Shown piece by piece: positions 24,923 through 32,954 of a stretch of 64,000 nucleotides of DNA. The notes under the pieces were generated by a model that searched no databases, had not been told where the DNA came from, and saw nothing but the letters and a program-made list of their open reading frames with translations. This DNA is from Allobosea sp. 47.2.35 (GTDB taxonomy: Bacteria; Pseudomonadota; Alphaproteobacteria; Rhizobiales; Beijerinckiaceae), in contig NZ_JANLGI010000008.1 of NCBI RefSeq assembly GCF_024655635.1, forward strand, positions 62,001 to 126,000, given 5' to 3'. Each line of letters starts with the position of its first letter. The first letter of the stretch is position 1. A program made the position numbers and the translations under genes.

Positions 24923-25371
24923 ACACGCTCTTCTACGAAGACCTTGAGATCGGCGCTGTCTATCGCAGCGGCGGACGCACCGTCACCGACGCAGACAACA
25001 CCTTCTTTTGCATGATGTCCGGCGACTGGAACCCGATCCATGCCAACGAGGCCTATGCGAAGCAGACACGCTTCGGCGGGCGCGTCGTGGCCGGCATCTT
25101 CGGGCTGACGCTCATTCTCGGCGCGATGAACCAGTGGGGGGTGTTCGAGGAATCGGCGATCGCGATGCTCAACATCCGCGAATGGACCTTCAGCAAGCCG
25201 ATCCTGATCGGAACCACGATCACCGTCGAGATGCACATCGTCGGCAAGCGAATGACATCAGCCGGCAAAGCGGGGATCGTCGAGCGGCGCTTCGATCTCG
25301 TCGATGAAAACGGCGAACTTGTGCAGTCCGGCTTCTCGGACATGATGATCGCACTGCGGCCCGGCGCCTGA
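24919..25371 (+). CDS. MaoC family dehydratase
   Basis: A 150-residue hotdog protein beginning MNTLFYEDLEIGAVYRSGGRTVTD, with hydratase motif MMSGDWNPIHANEAYA and GRVVAGIFGLTLILG. It overlaps the upstream MaoC gene by four bases (ATGA) and ends where the decayed E2/acyl-CoA dehydrogenase fragment begins (25,371). With the other two hotdog genes this makes three in a row, suggesting at least two hydration steps or one heteromeric plus one homomeric enzyme. Confidence 0.92.
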   Translation: MNTLFYEDLEIGAVYRSGGRTVTDADNTFFCMMSGDWNPIHANEAYAKQTRFGGRVVAGIFGLTLILGAMNQWGVFEESAIAMLNIREWTFSKPILIGTTITVEMHIVGKRMTSAGKAGIVERRFDLVDENGELVQSGFSDMMIALRPGA

Positions 25372-25897
25372 TGGCGCTGCGTGAGGAGTTCAACGCCGAG
25401 CCCGCGGCGCAGCGTCACGCAGTTCATCATGGCGGCAGTCGGCCGGGCTCTCGTGGCCATGCCCTTTGGGGCGTGGACGAAATCGTAACCCTCGGCGCGA
25501 GCGATGGCGGCTCTCGCGAACTGCTCGACGTGCTCAACACCGAGCGCATCGTCATGACCGCGGGCCTGACTGCCACTGCGGAGCTCGCCATCCGCCTCGC
25601 AGCCGATTATGCGCGCGAGCGCAAGATCTTCAATGGCATGCCGATCGGCTCTATCAGAGCATCCAGTTCCCGCTGGCCGATGCCAAAGTGAAGATGACCA
25701 AGTACCTCGCCTGACACACGGCGGACCTCACGACCGACCGTGCCATCCAGACGCTCGGTGGCATGGAGCACTCCAAGGAATATCATGTCGAACGGCTCTG
25801 GCGTGATGCGCGGCTATTCCGGGTCGCTCCCGTCTCAGAGGAGATGATCCTGAATTATGTCGCACAGCACGATATCGGGCTGCAGCGTTCCTACTAA
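25371..25897 (+). pseudogene. chimeric relic of an E2 acyltransferase and acyl-CoA dehydrogenase gene pair
   Basis: The first part (25,380-25,490) reads LREEFNAE, then in a shifted frame SVTQFIMAAVGRALVA, then again in the first frame DEIVTLGASDGG. These align with residues about 221-271 of the E2 at 786-2033 (MREELNAAG, SITHFIMTAVGRALLA, GDIVTLAGSDVG). It runs directly into ELLDVLNTERIVMTAG, matching acyl-CoA dehydrogenase from about residue 238 (QLLDVLNTERIVTTAG). Another frameshift (about 25,652), an in-frame TGA (about 25,712) and the C-terminal stretch YHVERLWRDARLFRVAP to GLQRSY follow. Gene order matches cluster A, with about 1.2 kb lost at a short shared GAyGkCGGC-like sequence. Not functional. 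Confidence 0.88.
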
Positions 25898-25947
25898 CAA
25901 CGCCGCCGCCAGGCCTGCTTAGCTGGTAGCACTGCTGGAGGTTCACA

Positions 25948-26715
25948 ATGACGGGTGGTTTGATCCTAGTGACGGGCGGCTGCCGTGGGATCGGGGCGGC
26001 TGCTGCTCGCGCCCTGATCGCGGCGGGAGAAACACCCGTGATCGTCGATCGGGAGTCCAATGCGGGAGAACCCTTGCCGGAACAAGCGCTGGTATGGGAA
26101 CGGCCGGTCGATGTTGCGAACGAGGTACAAGTCGAAGAGGCAGTCACCGCTATCGAGGAGCGGCATGGCGCCCTTACCGGGCTGGTGAATGCTGCCGGCA
26201 TCCTGGGCAAGATGCATGCGCCCGAGCGGATCAAAATGGAGAACTGGGATCGTGAGATGGCGGTCGACCTGCGCGGCACGTTCCTCATGTGCCGCGCAGC
26301 CGGATCGCGCATGGCTTCGCGCGGGAAGGGAGCGATCGTAAATGTCGCCTCGATCGCCGGAATGAGCGGCTGCCCGGCACATGCCTATGCTGCCGCAAAG
26401 GCAGGGGTCATTCAGTTAACGACCTCGCTCGCCGCAGCCTGGGGACGCCACGGCGTTCGCGTGAATGCGGTGTCACCAGGCTTCACCGCCACCCCGGCGT
26501 TACAGTCAGGCCTCGATGCGGGAGCATTGAAGCACGACCTGCTCACGGCGCAATCGGCAATGGCCCGGCTGGTCGAGCCGATTGAAGTTGGCCGCGCCAT
26601 TGCCTGGCTGATCGGGTCCGACAGTAGTGGCGTAACGGGCGCTAACCTGCCGGTCGACGCCGGCTTCCTGGCGGGCATGGCATGGCCCGCCTACGACGGC
26701 TTTGCGAGGTCTTAA
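25948..26715 (+). CDS. SDR family NAD(P)-dependent oxidoreductase
   Basis: Classical SDR of 255 residues: cofactor motif TGGCRGIG (about 9-16), NAAG (about 82-85) and catalytic Ser-Tyr-Lys in ASIAGMSGCPAHAYAAAKAG. Likely oxidises a hydroxyacyl-CoA made by the MaoC hydratases, or the alcohol or ketone produced by retro-aldol cleavage. It follows the pseudogene by about 50 bases. Its C terminus resembles the cluster A SDR at 7796-8584. Confidence 0.93.
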   Translation: MTGGLILVTGGCRGIGAAAARALIAAGETPVIVDRESNAGEPLPEQALVWERPVDVANEVQVEEAVTAIEERHGALTGLVNAAGILGKMHAPERIKMENWDREMAVDLRGTFLMCRAAGSRMASRGKGAIVNVASIAGMSGCPAHAYAAAKAGVIQLTTSLAAAWGRHGVRVNAVSPGFTATPALQSGLDAGALKHDLLTAQSAMARLVEPIEVGRAIAWLIGSDSSGVTGANLPVDAGFLAGMAWPAYDGFARS

Positions 26716-26782
26716 TAGAGGCCTCCGTCGTTACGAGGCTGGGACCAATGTCAGTCCATCGACAGGGAGCGACGAGATCACC

Positions 26783-27571
26783 GTGAAACCACTTCGTTCG
26801 GATATCGCCTGGAGCTCCGCAGACACAATCGCGATCCGCGGCTTGAGTCTGCCCGATGAGATTCTCGGGCACTTCAATCTTGGTGACTTCGCTTTTCTTC
26901 AACTGACCGGCGAACGGCCGACACCCCAACAGTCGGCGGTCTTCAACGCGATCATCATCACATTGGTGGAGCATGGTCTCACTCCCTCGGCACTGGCCGC
27001 GCGATTGACCTATGCAGGCGCTCCGGAATCCCTACAGGCTGCCGTCGCCGCCGGGTTATGCGGCCTCGGCACGGTGTTCGTCGGCACCACTGAGGGGGCA
27101 GCAAAGCTGCTTTATGAAGCTCTACCGAAAGATGCTCCGACGCCGCCGAATCTTTCTCCTATTGCGCGCGATATTGTTGACCGCTTCAAGACGGACAAGC
27201 GTGCCATTCCAGGCATAGGCCATCCAGTGCACAAGCCCGTCGATCCCCGAACCCCACGACTATTCCAGCTTGCCGAACAGAACGGCATGGCGGGCCGCTA
27301 CATCGCTCTCATGCAACTCGTCCAGCAAGAGGCCGAGCAGACCTTGGGCAAGACGCTGCCCCTCAATGCTACTGGGGCGATCGGTGCGATTTGCTGTGAG
27401 TTTGGCTTCCCATGGCAGATCATCCGCGGTTTCGGCGTCATGGCGCGTGCGATCGGCCTAGTCGGCCATCTGGCTGAGGAAGCGCGTAACCCCCTCGCGC
27501 TGGAAGTCTGGCGAAGGGCGGAGGACGAGGCGTCCAGCCATCTGCGCACCGCGTCACGCGGTAACGAATGA
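26783..27571 (+). CDS. citrate synthase-fold protein, citryl-CoA lyase-like
   Basis: About 262 residues from GTG 26,783; the frame is open further upstream to a TTG at 26,702, which would overlap the SDR gene. It lacks the N-terminal third of citrate synthase, as citryl-CoA lyase-type proteins do. Family segments include FLQLTGERPTPQQSAVFNAI, LCGLGTVFVGTTEGAAKLL, and the catalytic-histidine stretch AIPGIGHPVHKPVDPRTPRLF. It would cleave or form a citryl-like CoA thioester with acetyl-CoA or a similar product. It is the last intact gene before the island edge. Confidence 0.8.
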   Translation: MKPLRSDIAWSSADTIAIRGLSLPDEILGHFNLGDFAFLQLTGERPTPQQSAVFNAIIITLVEHGLTPSALAARLTYAGAPESLQAAVAAGLCGLGTVFVGTTEGAAKLLYEALPKDAPTPPNLSPIARDIVDRFKTDKRAIPGIGHPVHKPVDPRTPRLFQLAEQNGMAGRYIALMQLVQQEAEQTLGKTLPLNATGAIGAICCEFGFPWQIIRGFGVMARAIGLVGHLAEEARNPLALEVWRRAEDEASSHLRTASRGNE

Positions 27572-27970
27572 CTTCAACCGGTTCTTGCGAAACTTTGTAT
27601 ATCGGTGGATGCCATTGAAAAGTCGACTTGGAGACGGAGGCAGATTCGCGTTGAGTTTGGGTAATCGAGCCTCGTCGTCTCAGGCTGTCTTGATCTGCGG
27701 TCCGTTGGGCAGGAACTTGGCGGGTTTCCTGAGGTTCCGGGCGGCTGTGTCGATGCTTTCGGCTCCGGCGCGTTCGGCGGCATGCTCGCCTTCCTAATGA
27801 TGTACTCGACCTGAAACTCCTTTCCCCTCCTGTTTAGGACAGAGACCGACGTCGTGCCAGCCATTCGTACTTTGTTGGACTGTTGGAAAAGACAGCATCT
27901 TCCAACTCTCTTGACGTTCGATTTTTACAAGACACCTTCACCTAAGCAACTGATAAACAACGATTTCGAT
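27572..27970. other. gene-poor, lower-GC segment with a degenerate reading frame
   Basis: About 400 bases without a credible gene. On the minus strand 27,787-27,680 reads EHAAERAGAESIDTAARNLR then KPAKFLPNGPQIKTA and a stop, like the tail of a real protein. Upstream the frame shifts to VLNRRGKEFQVEYII (about 27,840-27,795), as if one base had been gained or lost. The family is not recognised. The base composition is clearly more AT-rich than the neighbours, especially 27,860-27,970. This fits debris at the end of an integrated element. Confidence 0.5.
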
Positions 27971-28020
27971 CCAGACTACGAATCTGAGGGTCAGAGGTTC
28001 GAATCCTTTCGGGCGCGCCA
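27971..28020 (+). tRNA. 3' fragment of tRNA-Arg (anticodon ACG), probable attachment site
   Basis: The stretch holds an anticodon loop CTACGAA (anticodon ACG) flanked by CAGA/TCTG, a T-arm AGAGG-TTCGAAT-CCTTT, the 3' acceptor strand CGGGCGC, discriminator G and encoded CCA (28,018-28,020). The 5' acceptor strand (a GCGCCCG would be needed) and the D-arm are missing from the 100 bases upstream. It is therefore not a working tRNA but the duplicated 3' end left when an element integrates into a tRNA gene. Confidence 0.8.
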
Positions 28021-28189
28021 TCACTTAGCTCTTTCCAGAGAGCGCCGTTCACAGCCGCAAATCCATGCTTGGTTCCCGGCTCCGCGCTTGGCGCGAAGGT
28101 CGATGACGTAACCAATTCTGTCTGGCCATTATCGGCGAGGCGGCATCGCTAGCGCCCGCCAACGCGCCGTCGATCACTGAGCGGAGATG

Positions 28190-28933
28190 TCAGCCGAGAC
28201 CGATGACCCAGTCCCGGTCCGCCCGGCGCGTCTCGGCCTGCAGGCGCAATCCAAACGCCGCTTCGAAGGCCGGCGCCTCGAGCAGCCTTGATGGCGGCTC
28301 GTCGGCGACCACACGCCCCTCATCCAGCAGGATGAGCCGGTCGCAGAAGCGCAGGGCGAGGTCGATATCGTGCATCACGACGATCACCAGCGCCGAGCCG
28401 GCATAGCCCTTCAACCGCTCCAGCAAGGCGAGCCGATGCCGCATGTCGAGACTGGCTCCGGGCTCGTCGGCGAGCACGAGAGGCGGCCTCGTCGCCAGGG
28501 TGGCGGCCAGCATCGTCCGGGCCCGCTCTCCGCCCGAGAGCTGGCTCCAGCGCCGTTGGGACAAGGATTCGACGCCATGCACCCGCAACGTCTCATCGAC
28601 GATAGGGGCCCCAAGCGGGTTGCGATCCCGCCCCAGGCCGACGATCTCCGCGACGGAGTAATCCCATGCCGGCTCGAATTGCTGCGGACAGTAGCCGCAG
28701 GCCGAGCCGCGCTCCGTTGCGCTCCATGCCGCGAGGAACCGGCCGTTCCACAGCACCTCGCCACGATCCGGCCGGCGATAGCCGGCGAGGGTGCGCAGCA
28801 GGGTTGATTTGCCCGCGCCGTTGGGCCCGAGAATACCGACGAGCGCAGGCGCCTCGAAAGCGACGCTCACGCCATCGAGCAGCGCGGCGCCACCAGCCTG
28901 AACCCGAAGATCGCGACAGACGACCTGCATCAT
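28190..28933 (-). CDS. btuD: BtuD-like ABC transporter ATP-binding protein (cobalamin importer)
   Basis: ABC ATPase of 247 residues: Walker A GPNGAGKSTLL, signature LSGGERARTMLAATLA, Walker B PLVLADEPGASLD, H-loop VMHDID. It belongs to the FecCDE/BtuCD/HmuV type. It is the last gene of the B12 operon and overlaps the permease by four bases. Sequence alone does not separate cobalamin, heme and siderophore ATPases; the upstream cobalamin riboswitch makes B12 the best call. Confidence 0.88.
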   Translation of the reverse strand: MMQVVCRDLRVQAGGAALLDGVSVAFEAPALVGILGPNGAGKSTLLRTLAGYRRPDRGEVLWNGRFLAAWSATERGSACGYCPQQFEPAWDYSVAEIVGLGRDRNPLGAPIVDETLRVHGVESLSQRRWSQLSGGERARTMLAATLATRPPLVLADEPGASLDMRHRLALLERLKGYAGSALVIVVMHDIDLALRFCDRLILLDEGRVVADEPPSRLLEAPAFEAAFGLRLQAETRRADRDWVIGLG

Positions 28934-29913
28934 GCCTGCAGCCTCCGCGCCAAAAGCAGCAGGAAGAACGGGCCGCCGATCAGGGCGGTGACCAATCCGA
29001 GCGGGATTTCCGCAGGCGGCAACACGGACCGCGCGATGCCGTCACAGACGGCGACGAGCGCGGCGCCGATGAGCGCGCTCGCCGGCATCAGGGCGCGATG
29101 GCGCGGACCGATCCACCAGCGTGCGAGATGCGGCGCGATCAGGCCGACGAAGGCGACGAGCCCGCCGAAGGCCACGGCCGCCGCCACGATCGCGGCACCG
29201 ACCAGAACGGCGCACCGCGCGAAACGGACGGGATCGAGCCCGAACGCAAAGGCCTGCTCGTCACCGAGCCCGAGAAGATCGAGCCCATGCGCAAGCCAGA
29301 GCGCCGCTGCCAGCCCAACCGCCACGAGCGCGCCCAATAGCAGCAAACCCGTCAGGTCGGGGGTCTGGATGCCACCCAGCGTCCAGCTGAGCACGACCTG
29401 CAGGTTCACCGTGTCGTCCGACAGAGCCAGCATGAGGAAGGAGCGCAAGGCGCCGAGGATCGCCGCAACAGCGACCCCGGCCAGCAGTAGCCCGGCCGTA
29501 TCCGGCCGGCCGTGCAGTCCAGAGACCGCCAGCACCACCCAGGTCGCGCCCCAGGCACCGGCGAACGAGAGCGCCGCCAGGGCCGGACCACCCGGAAGCC
29601 CGAGCGGCACGAGCAGGGCGATCGTCGCGCCGATCGCCGCTCCGCCCGATGCCCCGAGCAGATAGGGCTCGGCCAAAGGATTGCGGAACACGCCCTGGAA
29701 GATGGCGCCGCCGAGCCCGAGCAGCGCGCCGACCAGCGCAGCCGCGACGACCCGCGGCAGCCGCCAGACCAGAAGCAGGCGGCTTTCCATGTCCGGAGCG
29801 CCGGACAAAGCCTGCAAGAGCTTGCGAGGCGAGGCCCAGTCATGCCCTGCCATCACGGCGAAGAGCAGGACGGCCATCAGTATCCCGGCCATGGCGAGGA
29901 AACGCGCCTTCAT
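28930..29913 (-). CDS. btuC: BtuC-like ABC transporter permease (FecCD family)
   Basis: Membrane permease of 327 residues starting at ATG 29,913 (MKARFLAMAGILMAVLLFAV). LVWRLPRVVAAALVGALLGL followed by GAIFQGVFRNPLAEPYLLG and the late AFVGLIAPHLARWWIGPRH are hallmarks of the FecCD/BtuC family, with about ten membrane segments. It overlaps both neighbours by four bases. It forms the inner-membrane channel for cobalamin (call based on the riboswitch). Confidence 0.92.
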   Translation of the reverse strand: MKARFLAMAGILMAVLLFAVMAGHDWASPRKLLQALSGAPDMESRLLLVWRLPRVVAAALVGALLGLGGAIFQGVFRNPLAEPYLLGASGGAAIGATIALLVPLGLPGGPALAALSFAGAWGATWVVLAVSGLHGRPDTAGLLLAGVAVAAILGALRSFLMLALSDDTVNLQVVLSWTLGGIQTPDLTGLLLLGALVAVGLAAALWLAHGLDLLGLGDEQAFAFGLDPVRFARCAVLVGAAIVAAAVAFGGLVAFVGLIAPHLARWWIGPRHRALMPASALIGAALVAVCDGIARSVLPPAEIPLGLVTALIGGPFFLLLLARRLQA

Positions 29914-30785
29914 CGGTCGGGCCTCCGCAGCAGGGCTGCAAGCTTCTCGATGCCGTCGACGGTGCGCGGCCCCGGTATGAGGAACTCGGCGCGGGCGACC
30001 GTATAGGCGCGCCCGTCCCGCACCGCCCGCGCAAGCTGCCAGCCGGGCTGGGCCACGAGCGCGTCGAGATCCGCCTTCGTGCCCGCGAAGAGCAGCACAT
30101 CGGGATCGGCCGCCACGATCGCCTCGGGCGAGACATGGGCGACGACGCTGCGCTCCAACGCGTGACGGCCGCCCGCCTTCACGATGGCATCGCCCGTATA
30201 AGTGTCGGCGCGCGCGATCAGAACGAGCCCATTGCCGAGCCTGCCCGTGATCATCGCGACGCGAGGACGCGCAACGGGGGCAGCTTTCTCGATGCCTGCG
30301 AGGCGCGCTTCGAGCGCGGCGGCCACAGCCTCGCCGCGTTCGGGCACACCCGCGGCCCGGCCGACAAGGCGCAGATTGTCCATCACCTCCGCGACGCTGC
30401 GCGCCAGCAGCACGACGACCGGCACGCCGAGCCGCGTCATCGGGTCGATCAGCTGGTGCATCGCCTGCCTTGCCGGCGTGACGATCAGCAGGTCCGGCCG
30501 CTGCGCGACGATGGCATCGACGGAAAAGCCGAGCCGGCCACCCACCTGCGGCTTCTGCGTCAGCTCCGGCGGAAAACGCGTATAGCTCTCGACGCCGACG
30601 ATGCGATCGGTGAGGCCCAGTGCCGCCACGAGCTCCGCGTTGGAAGCGAAGATCGGCACGATGCGCTGCGGCGGCTGCGCGATCTCGACCGCCCGGCCGA
30701 CCGCATCGGTCAGCCGGACGGTCTCGGCGATGGCCGGAGCCGCGGCACCGATGAGGCCAGCGAGAGCAAGAACGACCCGCCGCAC
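29910..30785 (-). CDS. btuF: BtuF-like periplasmic cobalamin-binding protein
   Basis: A 291-residue protein with signal peptide MRRVVLALAGLIGAAAPAIA. The mature part begins ETVRLTDAVGRAVEIAQPPQ then RIVPIFASNAELVAALG, typical of type III periplasmic binding proteins (helical backbone; BtuF, FhuD). It follows the TonB receptor gene directly. It would take B12 from the receptor and pass it to the permease. Confidence 0.9.
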   Translation of the reverse strand: MRRVVLALAGLIGAAAPAIAETVRLTDAVGRAVEIAQPPQRIVPIFASNAELVAALGLTDRIVGVESYTRFPPELTQKPQVGGRLGFSVDAIVAQRPDLLIVTPARQAMHQLIDPMTRLGVPVVVLLARSVAEVMDNLRLVGRAAGVPERGEAVAAALEARLAGIEKAAPVARPRVAMITGRLGNGLVLIARADTYTGDAIVKAGGRHALERSVVAHVSPEAIVAADPDVLLFAGTKADLDALVAQPGWQLARAVRDGRAYTVARAEFLIPGPRTVDGIEKLAALLRRPDR

Positions 30786-32954
30786 TCAGAACCGCGCCTG
30801 CAATCCGGCCTGGAACTCGAGACCCGGCATGGATGTGCCGTAGCCGCCATTGGCGAAGCGCGAATCGAGCTTGTAGGGCCGCTTGTCGATACCGATGAAG
30901 ATCGGGTGCTCGTTCTTGTTGAAGAGGTTGTTGACCAGGGCGAAGAGCTTCACGCCCTTGCTCACCTCCACCTCGCCGCGCAGGTTCCAGACCCAGAACG
31001 GATTCTTGCGGTGGATCCAGTCGCGGTTGGGCTCGGCGAAGGGGAGGAGCAGGTTCTCCTCGGTGTTGTACCACATCGGGCCATAGAGCACGCCCGACAC
31101 CTGCACCGACCACGGGTAGCGCACGCCGGCCTGGCCGAAGCGCGTGCCGACTGCCGCCTGGTACTGGTACATGCGCTCCGGCTTGCGGCTATTGGCCGTT
31201 AATGCGGCGCCCTTGTCCTCCATGTCGAAGTTCCAGGAGCCGTTGCCGAAGACCGACCAGCGCCAGGCGGTGTTGTCGTACCCGGTCAGCTTCAGGACAT
31301 CGGCATCGAGCTGCAATTCGACGCCGCGCACGACGACGTCTCCGGCATTGTTCGCATAGTCGGAGGTATTGGCGACATTGGTCCGGGCGCGCGTGACGAT
31401 GCGGTCGGAAATGACGTTCTGGAAGATCGCAAAATCCGCGCGCCAGCCGTCGCCGGCATAGGCGGCGCCGGCCTCGACCTGCTCGCTCGTTTCCGGCTTC
31501 AGCGCGGGATTGCCGAAGATGCGCCCGCCGCCGAGCGTGTTGAAATCGGCTGCGAGCTCCGTCGCGGTGGGAGCGCGGAAGCCCGTGGCATAGCCGACGC
31601 GGAAAGTCAGCCGGTCGGTCGCCTTGAAGGTCGCGCCGGTCGAGTACGTCGTCGCCTGATAGTCGACCTCGCGCGGGCGCTGACCGGCGAGGTTCGGCGT
31701 GTATTCGAAGCTGGTCGTGCCGAAGGTGCGACGCACGCCGGCGCGCAGCGTCACGCGATCGTCGAAGAGCTTCTGGGAATCCTCGACATAGAGCGCGTTG
31801 ACCGTCTCGGACTGGTTGTTGTCCTGCGGCGAGACGGGGCTGAGCGGATTGCCGGGGACGCCGATGCGGTCACGGATCGAGCGCAATGTGCTACGTTCCC
31901 AGTCCCAGCCGGCAAGCAGGTCGTTGCCGGCCCAGAGCGTCATGCTCGGCTGGAAGCGGGTTCCGACGATGTTCAATTCGCGGCGATTGTAGTCGGCAGC
32001 CGTGCCGGCAGCAGGCAGGCCGGTGCCGCCCCGGATGACCGGCGAGGCCCAGCGGAAATTGTCGACGTCCTGAACGGCGTAGCCTTGCAGCATCCAGCGA
32101 TACTGCCCGCCGGGGAGCTGGCCGCGATAGGTGATGTCGACGGAATTGTTGTAGCGGTCTTCCTGGCTGATCGTGTTGGCGCCTGAGCCGCGGAAGCCGA
32201 CATCGTAGATGCCGTCGGTCCGCAGCGTCGTCTCGATGCGATGGTCGGGATTGATCTGCAGGCCGAGCGCGCCGGCGATGCCGAGGCGCTTCCAGCCGGT
32301 ATTGGCCATGGTCGTGCCACCGCGGCCGGACCGGTAGTCGTCGCGTGTGCCGCCCGAGATGCCGGCGTAATAATCGATGCTGTCATAGAGCCCGCCGGTC
32401 TGGGCCTTGCCCTGCAGCAGCCCCCAGGAACCGCCTGCCCCCTCGATCATCGTGCCCGGCGCGGTGCGGCCGGTCTTGAGGATGATGTTGATGACGCCGC
32501 CGATATTCTGGCTGCCATAGACCACCGAAGAGGGGCCGCGGATGATCTCGATTCGCTCGACATCGGCGGCAGAGAGCTTGGACAGGTTAGCCGTGCCGGC
32601 GCGGCGACCGTTCATCAGCACCAGAACCTGGCTGCGGAAATCCTTGCCCTGCCCGTCCGTAGCGCCGCCGCGAATGTTGATCGAGGTCTGGCCGGGGGTC
32701 CATTGACTGAAGAAGCCGACGGCGTTCTCCGCCAGCAGATCGGTGATCGACTGCGCGCGGGCCCGCTCGATCTGCGCGGAATCGATGACCTGGATGGTGC
32801 CGGGAATGCTGCTGCGCGGTTCGGGGCGGCCCGTCGCCGTGACGACGAGCTCGTCGAGCCTGATTTCGGTCTGGGCGGAGGCCGGCACGGTCCCGATCGC
32901 CGTCAGGCAGGTCGCAGCAAGCAGGCAGGCTTTGCGGGAATTCAGGCGGATCAT
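30786..32954 (-). CDS. btuB: TonB-dependent outer membrane receptor (BtuB-like)
   Basis: A 722-residue receptor. Signal peptide MIRLNSRKACLLAATCLTAI to about ASAQ, then a TonB box region DELVVTATG. The plug domain has IERARAQSITDLLAENAVGF, NIRGGA and VERIEIIRGPSSVVYGSQNIG, and a long beta-barrel ends in aromatic ARF (terminal Phe). The start at 32,954 overlaps the methyltransferase stop by four bases. With BtuFCD downstream and a cobalamin riboswitch upstream it is best called a B12 receptor; other ligands are possible. Confidence 0.9.
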   Translation of the reverse strand: MIRLNSRKACLLAATCLTAIGTVPASAQTEIRLDELVVTATGRPEPRSSIPGTIQVIDSAQIERARAQSITDLLAENAVGFFSQWTPGQTSINIRGGATDGQGKDFRSQVLVLMNGRRAGTANLSKLSAADVERIEIIRGPSSVVYGSQNIGGVINIILKTGRTAPGTMIEGAGGSWGLLQGKAQTGGLYDSIDYYAGISGGTRDDYRSGRGGTTMANTGWKRLGIAGALGLQINPDHRIETTLRTDGIYDVGFRGSGANTISQEDRYNNSVDITYRGQLPGGQYRWMLQGYAVQDVDNFRWASPVIRGGTGLPAAGTAADYNRRELNIVGTRFQPSMTLWAGNDLLAGWDWERSTLRSIRDRIGVPGNPLSPVSPQDNNQSETVNALYVEDSQKLFDDRVTLRAGVRRTFGTTSFEYTPNLAGQRPREVDYQATTYSTGATFKATDRLTFRVGYATGFRAPTATELAADFNTLGGGRIFGNPALKPETSEQVEAGAAYAGDGWRADFAIFQNVISDRIVTRARTNVANTSDYANNAGDVVVRGVELQLDADVLKLTGYDNTAWRWSVFGNGSWNFDMEDKGAALTANSRKPERMYQYQAAVGTRFGQAGVRYPWSVQVSGVLYGPMWYNTEENLLLPFAEPNRDWIHRKNPFWVWNLRGEVEVSKGVKLFALVNNLFNKNEHPIFIGIDKRPYKLDSRFANGGYGTSMPGLEFQAGLQARF

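Noticed and set aside
25371-25691. A functional small protein of 106 residues at 25,371
   Set aside because: The frame mixes E2-derived and acyl-CoA-dehydrogenase-derived segments with frameshifts on both sides; it is a relic, not a gene.
27971-28020. Complete tRNA-Arg gene
   Set aside because: No 5' acceptor strand or D-arm can be found upstream; only the 3' half folds.
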